A program made the position numbers and the translations under genes. A DNA stretch of 64,000 nt from Psychrobacter sp. Cmf 22.2 (GTDB lineage: Bacteria; Pseudomonadota; Gammaproteobacteria; Pseudomonadales; Moraxellaceae). Under the pieces are notes generated by a model. The model did not search any database. It was not told where the DNA came from and was given only the letters and a program-made list of their open reading frames with translations. Of the stretch, positions 27,705 through 36,772 are shown in pieces (positions within the stretch are counted from its first letter, which is position 1; each line of letters begins with the position of its first letter). The stretch is taken from assembly GCF_001921745.1 (NCBI RefSeq), contig NZ_MRYA01000004.1, positions 1-64,000 on the forward strand, given 5' to 3'.

Positions 27705-28727
27705 ATGAATCAGTCAATTAATACCTTTACCCATACTTCTAAGCCTACCTACGCCCCAACTATGACACTTGCAATGGCGCAAAAGCGCGCAAAACTGCTT
27801 AGTGATATCCGTCAGTTTTTCACAACGCGTCAAGTGCTTGAAGTACAGACGCCACTGCTATCGCAAGCAGGTAATACTGATACTTTTTTGCAATCAGTGG
27901 CTGCGCAAGTAACTTATCAAGATAGGCCACGTACTTATTATCTACATACTTCGCCTGAGTTTGCAATGAAGCGTCTTCTTGCCAGCTGGCAGGTGCCTAT
28001 TTATCAGATTTGTTCTGTATTTCGCGATAATGAGATAGGGGCGCGGCATAATATTGAATTCACCATGCTTGAATGGTATCGGCCAGATTACAGCCTGACA
28101 GATTTGGCTGATGAGCTGGGACAATTGTTAGAGGCATTATATGGCTATCCGGTAGTTATGAATCATTATCGTTATGTCGATGCGTTTATGGACTTTGTAG
28201 GTATCCATCCTTTGACAGCCAGTATAGAAGCACTGGAAGCGGTCGCAGAAGATAAAGGTTTGACAGGTTTTGATTTCAGTACTGATATAGATAATAAAGA
28301 GGATAGTCGGCAAGGGTGGTTGGATTTACTATTCAGTCATGCTGTCGAGCCAAATCTAGGGCATGAGTTGCCGACGTTAATTATCGACTATCCACCTGCA
28401 ACGGCGGCACTCGCTAAGACCGATTTAGACAAAGACGGCAATCTAGTTGCCAAACGCTTTGAGCTATATATCAATGGGATTGAGATTGCCAATGCCTATG
28501 ATGAGCTGGCAGACGGGACAGCATTACAGCAGCGTTTTGAACAAGACAATCTATTGCGTCAGCGTCATGGCTTACCGAACATGCCTATCGATGAGCATCT
28601 GCTCGCTGCTTGCGATGACTTACCAGCGTGTAGCGGTATTGCGTTGGGTTTAGATAGGCTACTTATGGTGCTAACAGGAGCAACTAGCTTAGAAGAAGTC
28701 ATTACTTTTCCAAGCGATTTAGCCTAG
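27705..28727 (+). CDS. epmA: EF-P-(R)-beta-lysine ligase EpmA (PoxA/GenX)
   Basis: A 340-residue class II lysyl-tRNA synthetase paralogue that attaches (R)-beta-lysine to elongation factor P. Class II motifs are visible: motif 2 region VFRDNEIGARHNIEFTMLEWY, and motif 3 SGIALGLDRLLMVLTG. The anticodon-binding domain of true LysRS is missing, which defines EpmA. The frame is open to 27624, overlapping pdxB, but the Met at 27705 gives the usual N-terminus. It lies 68 bp after pdxB. The epmB and efp genes are not in the window. Confidence 0.93.
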   Translation: MNQSINTFTHTSKPTYAPTMTLAMAQKRAKLLSDIRQFFTTRQVLEVQTPLLSQAGNTDTFLQSVAAQVTYQDRPRTYYLHTSPEFAMKRLLASWQVPIYQICSVFRDNEIGARHNIEFTMLEWYRPDYSLTDLADELGQLLEALYGYPVVMNHYRYVDAFMDFVGIHPLTASIEALEAVAEDKGLTGFDFSTDIDNKEDSRQGWLDLLFSHAVEPNLGHELPTLIIDYPPATAALAKTDLDKDGNLVAKRFELYINGIEIANAYDELADGTALQQRFEQDNLLRQRHGLPNMPIDEHLLAACDDLPACSGIALGLDRLLMVLTGATSLEEVITFPSDLA

Positions 28728-28839
28728 CACCAATTAGCCTAGATAATAAGTAGCCTTGCTGCTAGTTTGATATGTCACAATCCCTTTCGTTGCTCTAGCT
28801 TTTAATAATAAAATTATCTTATAAAGTGTTCCAAAGTTA

Positions 28840-28874
28840 AAGCGAGCAAACCTTGTGGCTTACTCGCTTTTTTA
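28840..28874 (+). terminator. Intrinsic terminator after epmA
   Basis: AAGCGAG (28840-28846) with CTCGCTT (28863-28869), inner CC/GG pairs, then a T run. It is between convergent genes, with the better T run on the plus strand. Confidence 0.8.
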
Positions 28875-28904
28875 TCGTTTGAACTATGGTAGCGTTGTGC
28901 TCCA

Positions 28905-29543
28905 CTATAATTTTGCAATAGCATCACTAATAGCAGTGTCACCATTTTGCATACTAAAGACTTGCTTATTGTTATTATCGGCATTTAATACTGCAACTAA
29001 CGTAGCGGCAACGTCCTCAATGGCATTTTCACCAGCCTCAGTACTGTTTACAGCGATTTTACCAGTACCTGTACGCTCTTTTAAAGCACCAGCCTGCACG
29101 ATAGTGTAGTCGAGCGTACTGTTATTGACTAGCCACTGATCTGCGTAATGCTTGGCAATGTAATAGTCTTTTAATTCTGCGATGGCAGGGTTGTCCCATT
29201 TGCTGGTATCCAGTGAAAATACCGTACTTAGCATAATATAGCGCTTGATACCTTTGTCTTCTACAGCTTGTATGGTCTTGACTGCACCATGCAAATCAAC
29301 TTCTAACACACCCTTACCGCCAGAACCTGCTACAAAATATACTGCTTCGATATCATCAGCAATTTGGTTTTGGATAGCATCTTTCTCTGCGGTAATATCC
29401 AAATCTAACTGCGTGTAATTATCATCATTAAAAAGTTTTTTATCTTGACGAGTAGTACCGACCACTTGATGGTTATCAGCTAATAACTGCTCAACCAGAT
29501 CACTACCAACGCGACCACTTGCACCTATCACTAAAATTTTCAT
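28905..29543 (-). CDS. NAD(P)-binding atypical SDR (NmrA/YwnB-like)
   Basis: A 212-residue Rossmann-fold protein of the atypical short-chain dehydrogenase group. The dinucleotide loop GASGRVG is at residues 7-13, after the first strand MKILVI. The loop binding the adenine ribose and the strand VVGTTR suggest NADP preference. There is no classical Tyr-x-x-x-Lys motif in the expected place; proteins of this type often act as redox sensors or reductases with unknown substrates. It is a single gene, convergent with epmA. Confidence 0.8.
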   Translation of the reverse strand: MKILVIGASGRVGSDLVEQLLADNHQVVGTTRQDKKLFNDDNYTQLDLDITAEKDAIQNQIADDIEAVYFVAGSGGKGVLEVDLHGAVKTIQAVEDKGIKRYIMLSTVFSLDTSKWDNPAIAELKDYYIAKHYADQWLVNNSTLDYTIVQAGALKERTGTGKIAVNSTEAGENAIEDVAATLVAVLNADNNNKQVFSMQNGDTAISDAIAKL

Positions 29544-29790
29544 AATCTTTCCTATTTTGTTCGTATTGTCGTTATGTTATAAATTTTTATAATAAAAATA
29601 CTTTTTATTCAAAGACTTCATATTAAATATAAGTATTAAAAGTAAGTACTAAAAACTGTATATACGGTAACAAGAATAGGTAGCACACTTCGTTATGAAG
29701 CGTGCCAGTTGCATAGTGTTTAGTTATAGAGTGTATACGGTTTGCAAGGAGAATGATTTGCAAGAGAAATGAGATGGGAAAATCTAAAAG

Positions 29791-30240
29791 TTAACGTACC
29801 AGTTTGTTTAATCCATCGGCAAAATCTTTTTTGTCGCGATCGCCATAAGGTTTTTGCCCGCTCATTTCTTGCAGCTCTAAGACGCCAGTACCGCGCATGG
29901 TATCCATAAAGTCGCGCATATTGAGCTTTTGTTTGATATTGTTTTTATCGTAGATCATACCGCGTGTTGTCAAAACCATGCCACCTTTGTCCAAAATGTC
30001 ATTGGCTAAAGGGATATCACTGGTGATGGCCAAATCGCCTGGTTGTATTTGTTCTACGATATAGTCATCAGCTTTATCAAACCCCGATGGCACCACTGTC
30101 ATGACGAGCAGCGGTGACTTACGTAGTTTAATAGGCTGATTGGCAACAAATATTGCCAACGTTTGCGTACGCTCAGCAGTTTTGACAATTAAGTCTTTAG
30201 CAATTAATGGTACCGAATCAGCATCCACCCAAATTTGCAT
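29791..30240 (-). CDS. yaiI: YaiI/YqxD family protein (UPF0178, DUF188)
   Basis: A 149-residue cytoplasmic protein with the family start MQIWVDADSVP (an Asp-x-Asp pair near the N-terminus), then VPSGFDKADDYI, GDLAITSDIPLA and RDFMDTMRG. These acidic positions suggest a PIN-like metal site, but no activity is established. Its ATG overlaps the purK stop codon (TAATG), so the two are translationally coupled. It is the last gene of the purE-purK-yaiI cluster. Confidence 0.88.
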   Translation of the reverse strand: MQIWVDADSVPLIAKDLIVKTAERTQTLAIFVANQPIKLRKSPLLVMTVVPSGFDKADDYIVEQIQPGDLAITSDIPLANDILDKGGMVLTTRGMIYDKNNIKQKLNMRDFMDTMRGTGVLELQEMSGQKPYGDRDKKDFADGLNKLVR

Positions 30241-31610
30241 TATTTGTTAGCCTTTTCTGTCTTTGCTTTAACATTGATTGCATCATCTATTTGACTGTCT
30301 TTATTTGCTAAAACAGTGCTTTCAGTGTCAGTATTGGCTGTGTCGCTTGCATTATCAAGCTCTGTAACACTTTCATTTGGCTCATTTTGCTGCGTTACAA
30401 CACTCGCATGGTTTTTGTCCAAGCCAACCTTGTTAGGTAATATTGCCACCAGTTTGGCCAATGCTGGCTCTAGATTGATAACATCGTTGGGCATCAAGGT
30501 AATGTGAGCAATCTTGCGATCTTCACGCTCAGCTTTGTGGTAACTATGATAATGGACACCATCAATAGCCAATACGTCACTGATATCAGGATACTGTCCT
30601 AGTACGTTGACCATAATTGCAGGGTGAACGTTGTCAGTATCGCCTAAAGGTAAATTAACGACCGCACGGATATGGTTTTCAAATTGACTAGTGATAGCGC
30701 CTTCAATGCTCCAGTGCCCAGAGTTATGTACGCGTGGTGCAATCTCGTTAGCAAGCAAATAATCATGACCGCGCGCGTCTTTGGCAACGAACAATTCTAG
30801 TGCCATAACCCCCACATAACCTAAATGGTTCATGACCGTAGTGATGGCTTGTTTTGCTTGATTAAATATGTGGCTGGTACCAACGGCAGGTGCTTGGGTC
30901 TTTGCCAAAATGCCCTGGTGATGATGGTTTTCAACCAAGTCATAACAGCGTACATGGCCGTCTTGAGAGCGTGCTGCGATGATAGAGACCTCCCGGCTAA
31001 ACTTCACGAAGCCTTCTGCAATGAGGGGCGCTGGAGTTGGCGTTAAACTGCCTTTACCGCTGACCGCATCTTTAAGATCTTGCCACGCGGCTTTGATATC
31101 GCTGTCTTGCTTGATGACATATTGACCTTTACCGTCATAACCACCGCGACTGGTTTTGAGGACAATGGGCAAGCCTAATTGCTCGCAAGCCTGTTTTAAT
31201 TCAGCTTGCGTACTAACCGCCATAAAAGGTACCGTCGCGATATCAAGATCATTAAACATCTGCTTTTCTTTCAAGCGATCTTGCGCGATATCAAGGGCAA
31301 TTGGTGGTGGGAACATACCTTGTTTTTTACCCGCCGCTGCGAGGCTTGCCAACTTCTCGACCGTCGCTGTTGGGGTGTTTTCGAACTCTAATGTAAATAC
31401 ATCGGCTGCAGCGATAAATTCATCTAACTGCTCACTGCTATATACCTGTCCATAAAGGCTGGCTGGACAATCGGGGTTGTCTTCTAGGAATACACATTGA
31501 TAGCCAAGTGGCAGAGCAGCTTGAGCGAGCATCATACCAAGCTGACCACCGCCTAAGATACCGATGGTATGGATAGTTTGCGTAACAGGATAAGCGTTTG
31601 CTGTGGTCAT
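30240..31610 (-). CDS. purK: 5-(Carboxyamino)imidazole ribonucleotide synthase PurK
   Basis: A 456-residue ATP-grasp enzyme that makes N5-CAIR from AIR, bicarbonate and ATP in purine synthesis. The N-terminal loop GILGGGQLGMMLAQ is at about residues 18-31; the ATP-grasp core holds LKTSRGGYDGKGQ, VKFSREVSIIAARS and NEIAPRVHNSGHWS. The usual length is 350-380; here about 70 residues (from around 388) are added at the C-terminus, rich in Asn, Asp, Thr, Ser and Lys and probably disordered. It lies downstream of purE, with a hairpin between, and overlaps yaiI by one base. Confidence 0.95.
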   Translation of the reverse strand: MTTANAYPVTQTIHTIGILGGGQLGMMLAQAALPLGYQCVFLEDNPDCPASLYGQVYSSEQLDEFIAAADVFTLEFENTPTATVEKLASLAAAGKKQGMFPPPIALDIAQDRLKEKQMFNDLDIATVPFMAVSTQAELKQACEQLGLPIVLKTSRGGYDGKGQYVIKQDSDIKAAWQDLKDAVSGKGSLTPTPAPLIAEGFVKFSREVSIIAARSQDGHVRCYDLVENHHHQGILAKTQAPAVGTSHIFNQAKQAITTVMNHLGYVGVMALELFVAKDARGHDYLLANEIAPRVHNSGHWSIEGAITSQFENHIRAVVNLPLGDTDNVHPAIMVNVLGQYPDISDVLAIDGVHYHSYHKAEREDRKIAHITLMPNDVINLEPALAKLVAILPNKVGLDKNHASVVTQQNEPNESVTELDNASDTANTDTESTVLANKDSQIDDAINVKAKTEKANK

Positions 31611-31662
31611 GAGAAACTCTTTGAATTAAAAATGGATTAAAACGAACGGTTTAAAACAGGAA

Positions 31663-31683
31663 AAGGTGCAACATATGCACCTT
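31663..31683 (-). terminator. Hairpin between purE and purK
   Basis: AAGGTGCA (31663-31670) and TGCACCTT (31676-31683) with a 5-nt loop. On the minus strand it is followed by TTCCTGTTTT, a weak T run. It may partially terminate or stabilise the purE message. Confidence 0.55.
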
Positions 31684-31787
31684 ATGATCAGTAAAACCTA
31701 TCTAAAATTAAATATCAAGTGTAGATCAATGAAATTCTACTCATCTTGATAAGGATGACAAGAGTGGTTATGGTGATACAAAGTTAT

Positions 31788-32336
31788 CTAGCCGTTAATG
31801 ATACCAGGTGTAGGGCTAGCTAAGATGGTATCGGTTTGCGTGTGACGCAAATCATCAAGTTTGGCAGCGATGATACTATCATGCAAAGCGAGCACTTGAA
31901 TAGCAAGTAAGGCTGCGTTATAAGCGCCAGCGGTACCGATGGCTAAGGTCCCAACTGCCACGCCTTTGGGCATCTGTACGATAGAAAGCAAACTGTCCCA
32001 CCCACTTAGCATAGACGACTTAACTGGTACACCAAATACAGGAAGTGGCGTCTGACTGGCGCACATACCAGGCAGGTGAGCCGCGCCGCCTGCACCAGCG
32101 ATGATTACTTGTAAGCCTTTGTCTTTGGCTCCTTTTGCATAATCAAATAATCGATCAGGCGTACGATGGGCGGAGACAACTTCGCAATCAAAAGCAATAC
32201 CGAAGTCGGCCAATAACTGTGCAGCACAGCTCATGGTTGCCCAATCAGACTGTGAGCCCATGATGATACCAACTTTTGGCTGGCCGTCAGGAGAGGAGAT
32301 AGGATTGGGGTTTTCGGTCGCCAATACGGTACTCAT
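31788..32336 (-). CDS. purE: N5-CAIR mutase PurE
   Basis: A 182-residue class I PurE that converts N5-CAIR to CAIR. The phosphate/substrate-binding loop is [10 protein letters not shown] (23-32), and the catalytic SAHRTP motif is at 55-60. Further conserved parts are [13 protein letters not shown] and PVFGVPV. About 20 Ser/Pro/Asn-rich residues precede the fold. It is the first gene of the cluster; a candidate promoter lies at 32360-32389. Confidence 0.96.
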   Translation of the reverse strand: MSTVLATENPNPISSPDGQPKVGIIMGSQSDWATMSCAAQLLADFGIAFDCEVVSAHRTPDRLFDYAKGAKDKGLQVIIAGAGGAAHLPGMCASQTPLPVFGVPVKSSMLSGWDSLLSIVQMPKGVAVGTLAIGTAGAYNAALLAIQVLALHDSIIAAKLDDLRHTQTDTILASPTPGIING

Positions 32337-32359
32337 AATGTGATATCCTCAAAACGACC

Positions 32360-32389
32360 ATCATACAAAAATTATGCTATAGCCGTAAA
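32360..32389 (-). promoter_or_regulatory. Candidate purE promoter
   Basis: On the minus strand, TTTACG (32384-32389) and TATGAT (32360-32365) are separated by 18 bp, about 25 bp before the purE start. A dyad GATAAT-6 nt-ATTATC lies just upstream at 32403-32420; it is not a PurR-type box. Confidence 0.45.
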
Positions 32390-32402
32390 GCCATGTTTTA
32401 AT

Positions 32403-32443
32403 GATAATACTCACATTATCCTCATATTCGTTAAATGAATATG
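32403..32443. repeat. Two adjacent dyads upstream of purE
   Basis: GATAAT/ATTATC (32403-32420) and CATATTC/GAATATG (32423-32443) are side by side. The second follows the metallophosphatase stop codon and may end its transcript; the first could be an operator for purE. The sequence has a loose resemblance to half of a Fur box but is not a good match. Confidence 0.45.
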
Positions 32444-32445
32444 GT

Positions 32446-33390
32446 TTAATGAGGGCGATATTGCACAAAGTTGGCAGACTGTAGAGGTAGCGGTTGAGTG
32501 GTATCGAGCTGATAACAAGTCAGATAACCACTATCAATCGCTGCTGAATAATCCGTACAAACGACCTGCGAGCTGAGCGGTTCAGGCTCGCCTGCCAGCC
32601 AATAATGTCCGACAAACACAGGCTTATGAGTTTTTATAGCAAAGTCAATATTCTCAGCCAAAGCGTCAACTGGAATCTGTGCCAGTGCTGACGTGGGTGC
32701 GCGGGCAATCTCATGAAGCGTACGCGATCTTAACTTGTCGAGCCACCAACGTACCCGCACACGTGAGCGTTTAGTGCCTTCTTTGTCAATAATAACAATG
32801 CCATCCGGTAATGGCGTCTCCACACCTTTTAGCACACGCTCTAAAGCATCGAATGGTGGGGTGTGCTCTTTTGAAGTCACTGCAAGCGCATGAGGGGTTA
32901 GGCAGTTATCGGCTGTAAGTAAGGGTTTGAGCAGCGCCATACTGTCCACATCCCAGCAAGCATGGACAAAGCAGGCATAATCAGTCTCAATCCATAAAGG
33001 AATCTCATAAAAGCGCTGTAGCCAATAATGATGTAGCTCTGAGTCAAAGGGGACTTCAGCCAAGAATGCTTCGTGCTGACGCGTATGGACTTCATCATGT
33101 GAGCGCAAGTAGCGTTCAGGGTTGTTAGGATCACGCGTTGCAAACGCGATTGCATTATATTCGTGATTGCCCATGACGATATCAGCGACGTCAGCATCTA
33201 ACATAGCAAAAGCAATCTCAAGGGTCGCTACTTGCTGAGGACCGCGGTCAATTAAGTCACCAATAAAGAGCGCACGATGACCATCTGGCGGCACAAAGTA
33301 TTGTCCGTTATGGACATAACCTAATTGCCCAAGCAATCCCGTCAGTTTGTCAGCATAACCGTGAATATCACCAATAACATCTATAATCAT
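32446..33390 (-). CDS. Metallophosphoesterase, ApaH/PrpE-like
   Basis: A 314-residue calcineurin-type phosphoesterase. Metal ligands are visible in GDIHG (7-11), GDLIDRG (44-50) and GNHEYN (74-79), then HACWD near 165 and GHYWL near 280. It belongs with the serine/threonine phosphatase and diadenosine-tetraphosphatase group. It is larger than symmetrical ApaH and lacks its typical neighbours (ksgA, apaG), so I call it only ApaH/PrpE-like. The last part contains a substrate-binding-type WWLDKLR segment. It lies upstream of the pur cluster but is separated from it by dyads. Confidence 0.85.
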   Translation of the reverse strand: MIIDVIGDIHGYADKLTGLLGQLGYVHNGQYFVPPDGHRALFIGDLIDRGPQQVATLEIAFAMLDADVADIVMGNHEYNAIAFATRDPNNPERYLRSHDEVHTRQHEAFLAEVPFDSELHHYWLQRFYEIPLWIETDYACFVHACWDVDSMALLKPLLTADNCLTPHALAVTSKEHTPPFDALERVLKGVETPLPDGIVIIDKEGTKRSRVRVRWWLDKLRSRTLHEIARAPTSALAQIPVDALAENIDFAIKTHKPVFVGHYWLAGEPEPLSSQVVCTDYSAAIDSGYLTCYQLDTTQPLPLQSANFVQYRPH

Positions 33391-33455
33391 AAGTCGTTAT
33401 CAAAACCTAAAAGTAAATGAGATTAAAAAGTAAATGACACCATATACTAGATAAG

Positions 33456-34064
33456 CTAAAAACTAGGAGAAAGTAAAGCATTAATAAAATGTGGCAATAC
33501 TCGTGGCTCAAGAATGATGGTCGCTACTACACCGAATGCACCGCCCCACATATGAGCCATATGATTGATATTAGAGCCACCATGTTTGTCAGCATAGATA
33601 CTATAGGCCACATAAGCAACAGCAAACAGTATCGCAGGAATCGGCACAATAGCAAACAGATAGATGGACTCCCATGGCGCCAACAGAATAAAAGCAAACA
33701 ATACCGCTGATACGCCACCTGATGCACCTAAGCTTAAATAACTGGCGTTTTTCTTATTTTGCAGATAGCTTGGTATCATTGCAATGATAATGGCCAACAA
33801 ATAAAAAGCCACAAACCCATATCCACCCAAAAATGGCTGATAAAGCCCTTCTATAGCGCGACCAAAAAAATACAAAGTAAACATATTAAACAGTAAATGC
33901 ATACTATCAGCATGGATAAAGCCATGACTGACAAAGCGATACCATTGACCATTACTTACCGCTGGTGGGTAAAAAATTAATCGATTAAACAGCGTTTTAT
34001 TTTGCCATGCTAATAAACTTACGATGACTGTGACTATAATGATAAGTGTAGTGTGATTAAACAA
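33456..34064 (-). CDS. Rhomboid family intramembrane serine protease
   Basis: A 202-residue six-helix protein. The rhomboid dyad is Ser115 in LGASGG and His171 in HMAHMWGG; Asn60 in the HLLFN motif is the usual oxyanion-stabilising residue. The WYRF segment and the HGFIHADSMHLLFNMFTLYFFG block at residues 48-68 are characteristic. No extra N- or C-terminal domain is present. Substrates are unknown. Confidence 0.92.
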   Translation of the reverse strand: MFNHTTLIIIVTVIVSLLAWQNKTLFNRLIFYPPAVSNGQWYRFVSHGFIHADSMHLLFNMFTLYFFGRAIEGLYQPFLGGYGFVAFYLLAIIIAMIPSYLQNKKNASYLSLGASGGVSAVLFAFILLAPWESIYLFAIVPIPAILFAVAYVAYSIYADKHGGSNINHMAHMWGGAFGVVATIILEPRVLPHFINALLSPSF

Positions 34065-34855
34065 AGAGTAATCCTTAGGCCAAGCCTGATAAACAAAGAC
34101 GTTGCAAGCTTAGTTGCTACAGCTCAAGGTGCTTTTAGAGATTAATATACGTCAAAAATTACGTTTTGGTACGATAGATTAGATGCATATTATCAGCATC
34201 TATCATAGATACAGCGACCAATGGGTCAGATTATAAAGTTAAAAGACGGCCATAGGTTGAATGAATTTACATACGTATACAAATTATACTGAATAGGTAA
34301 TTAATTTAACGTACATAAATCATATTTTTAAATCGACCGCAGGAGCGACATTAGGGTTTATTTATAGGTTTTTACTATCGACTTTTAAAATTAGTTTTGC
34401 TTAAAAGTATAATATCGATATAACCATTCAATGAAAAAAGCTATTTTGGTTTTTTTAAAATCTAATAACTAAAATTATGATTAACTAAATAATCAATAGC
34501 GCATATTATAGCCATATTTACAAAAGCTACTTTTATTACCTTTACTATATAGTCGATACCGAATAAAACCGATACGTTGTAACGTGATGCACAACTGATA
34601 TAAATTTTTCTTGATTGCTGTGTCTACGCTGACAGAGCCTGTAAAAAATTTATACCAGTCTTGCTGTATCGTTTTTATAGCAAATTAACTATAGTCAGTT
34701 CAAAATAAAATCGTTACCTTAATAATCCCATACAAACAAGATAAGTATTTTCTGCGCGCTACTATGACTAAGAATACGGCCATTTCATCTCAGTTGTATT
34801 ACATCGGTTTTGACGTGAATCCCCTATATATTATCTCGCTTCAAAGGCAATATTT
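34065..34855. other. Divergent AT-rich region before the envelope paralogues
   Basis: A 791-bp, strongly AT-rich region between the rhomboid gene and the plus-strand gene at 34856. A TATAAT hexamer occurs near 34408, without a good -35. I see no ORF, tRNA, terminator or convincing repeat. Confidence 0.4.
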
Positions 34856-36373
34856 ATGACTATCATTGATCAGCTTGACCAAACGGTAACGACAGCGGTG
34901 TTAGGTAATAATAATAACGTGGCGCATGTTAGTTTACTTGAACAGTTTTATGCCATTTTTATTGCACGTTTAGCTCAGCCTGATGTATATACGCAGTTGT
35001 TACATGCTGATCAAAACATATCAGTACCAGCAACTTTGAGCCCTGAGATCTCAAGCATCACGATGTTTGAGCAGCTATGGCAAAAGGCAAGCCTGCGTCA
35101 ATGGTTAATTGATGAATTGGCGACAAGCCATCATGTTGATACACAGACCACCCAAAAGCTATTAATCAATGCTGCATCGCTGATCTATCAAGAGTTAAAT
35201 ATTTTAGCTAATGGGCAGTTTTTACCTGCTTTTTTACAGACACAGCAACTGTCGGTAAGATCTTATTTGCCAGTATGGGCAGAGAAAGTCATAGTGCCAA
35301 AAGACACAGACAACGACGCTATAAACTTAGATAAACAACCCCTTTTAGTCGATACGACAGATACTATTTATGCTAATCCATCGGACTATCGTGACTCAGA
35401 GACTTCTGAGAGTCGTTTAAAAGGCCGTACTCGTAACCCAAGGAATAATCTGATAGTAAAGGTCTTGCTATTCATTGGTGCACTAACCGCCATCGGGCTA
35501 GCATGGATATTAGTTATTAAGCCTAATTACCTAACACCTGCATCTGCACCTGTAGAGCCAGTTGTTACTTCACCTGTCGCGGTTGAGCCAATAAGTGAGC
35601 CGGCCGTAGAGACGTTGTTACCCGTAGAGCTATTGATCGTGATAGATGACAGTGGGGATGTATATAACTGTACAGCGACTGTGGGGGATACAGCGTTACA
35701 AAAGGCGCTTAAGCAAGCATTGAATGTCAGCTTTGGAGAGCAAGCAAGTACTTGTGAGCTGGAAGTAAAACCAGGCGTTGCTAAACGTTTATCTAATATC
35801 GATATAGAAGCGCTTCCTCGTGTATTTACGCTACTGCGTTCAGTTCCTTTTGCACGATTACAACTACAAAATGCTGAGCTTAACTTAGAGGCGCCTGATG
35901 GCATATTGCTCCAGCGCTTGCTGACTGATATACGGACCATAATACCGACAGCAACGATCACTAGTGCTGCGCCCTTATCGTTAGCGAATAGCGACGAAAT
36001 AATCGTCAATAACGACAATGATATAAGCATGATGAATAATCGTGACAATCAGTTTGTCAATGAAAATATGCCCCTAAACAATACTTATGACGATACCTAT
36101 CCTAAAAATAATGACCTTCAAAATAACGATATGAGTTTTAATCAGAATGCTCAGCAATCAAGTGACGTTACCAATAATACAATAGAAGCAATACCCTACA
36201 ATAGCAATGCTAATAAGGACATTAACAGCCAGCCTAACAATGATCGCTCGTTTACTACTTCAGGCGGTTCTATGTCAACAGCAGAGGTTGATGATTTGGC
36301 CAATACTACTATCGTCGCTGAAAAGCTACGTAATGAGAGGCCAGTTGATAAGGAACTCATTCGAGACAAATAA
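34856..36373 (+). CDS. Envelope protein, paralogue of the next gene, without OmpA domain
   Basis: A 505-residue protein of a family I do not recognise by name. The first 145 residues match those of the gene at 36773 (shared SLLEQFYAIF-ARLA and a conserved Trp near residue 141); a single transmembrane helix is at about 199-221 (VKVLLFIGALTAIGLAWILV). A periplasmic domain of about 120 residues with two Cys (YNCTATVGD and STCELEV) follows, BON-like in appearance and also shared. Where the paralogue has an OmpA peptidoglycan-binding domain, this one has a tail of roughly 110 residues extremely rich in Asn and Asp. It is therefore a tandem duplicate that has lost or never had the wall-binding part. 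Confidence 0.7.
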   Translation: MTIIDQLDQTVTTAVLGNNNNVAHVSLLEQFYAIFIARLAQPDVYTQLLHADQNISVPATLSPEISSITMFEQLWQKASLRQWLIDELATSHHVDTQTTQKLLINAASLIYQELNILANGQFLPAFLQTQQLSVRSYLPVWAEKVIVPKDTDNDAINLDKQPLLVDTTDTIYANPSDYRDSETSESRLKGRTRNPRNNLIVKVLLFIGALTAIGLAWILVIKPNYLTPASAPVEPVVTSPVAVEPISEPAVETLLPVELLIVIDDSGDVYNCTATVGDTALQKALKQALNVSFGEQASTCELEVKPGVAKRLSNIDIEALPRVFTLLRSVPFARLQLQNAELNLEAPDGILLQRLLTDIRTIIPTATITSAAPLSLANSDEIIVNNDNDISMMNNRDNQFVNENMPLNNTYDDTYPKNNDLQNNDMSFNQNAQQSSDVTNNTIEAIPYNSNANKDINSQPNNDRSFTTSGGSMSTAEVDDLANTTIVAEKLRNERPVDKELIRDK

Positions 36374-36772
36374 GTTTGTAACAGACGACTAAGGTATATT
36401 TTACGGATTAACTCAAGAAGTCATATGATCGATAACTTCTGTTTTTAATACTATTTTTATCTTTGTGTTAATAAACTGTACGGTAATAGCGATACGGTTA
36501 CGCGCCACAACTCAAAAATTACCTAATGTATCATTTACACAACAGCGCGTTTGTAGAGTTGACTTGTACATTGCCCATATAATACTTGATAGTTAAGTTC
36601 TATAAATGAATAATTAAATGTAGTTAATAAATTATCAAAATTGATTGACATATAAAGCGTTTAATATTTTTTATTTAGATTATTCATTTATATGAAAACT
36701 TATAAAAGTTAGTTTTTGCATTTTGTTTGAACTAATCATATACAAAATAATAGTGATTGGAGGGAGTATATT
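36374..36772 (+). other. Intergenic region between the envelope paralogues
   Basis: 399 bp. A terminator-like hairpin is at 36416-36446. A perfect TTGACA is found near 36643-36648, but no good -10 lies 16-18 bp downstream. GGAGGGAG before 36773 is a strong ribosome-binding site. No ORF. Confidence 0.45.
36416..36446 (+). terminator. Terminator-like hairpin after the first envelope paralogue
   Basis: AGAAGT (36416-36421) pairs with ACTTCT (36435-36440) around an AT-containing inner stem, followed by GTTTTT, about 45 bp after the stop codon. Confidence 0.65.

Noticed and set aside
35527..36048. 173-codon minus-strand ORF
   Set aside because: Antisense shadow of the envelope protein gene.
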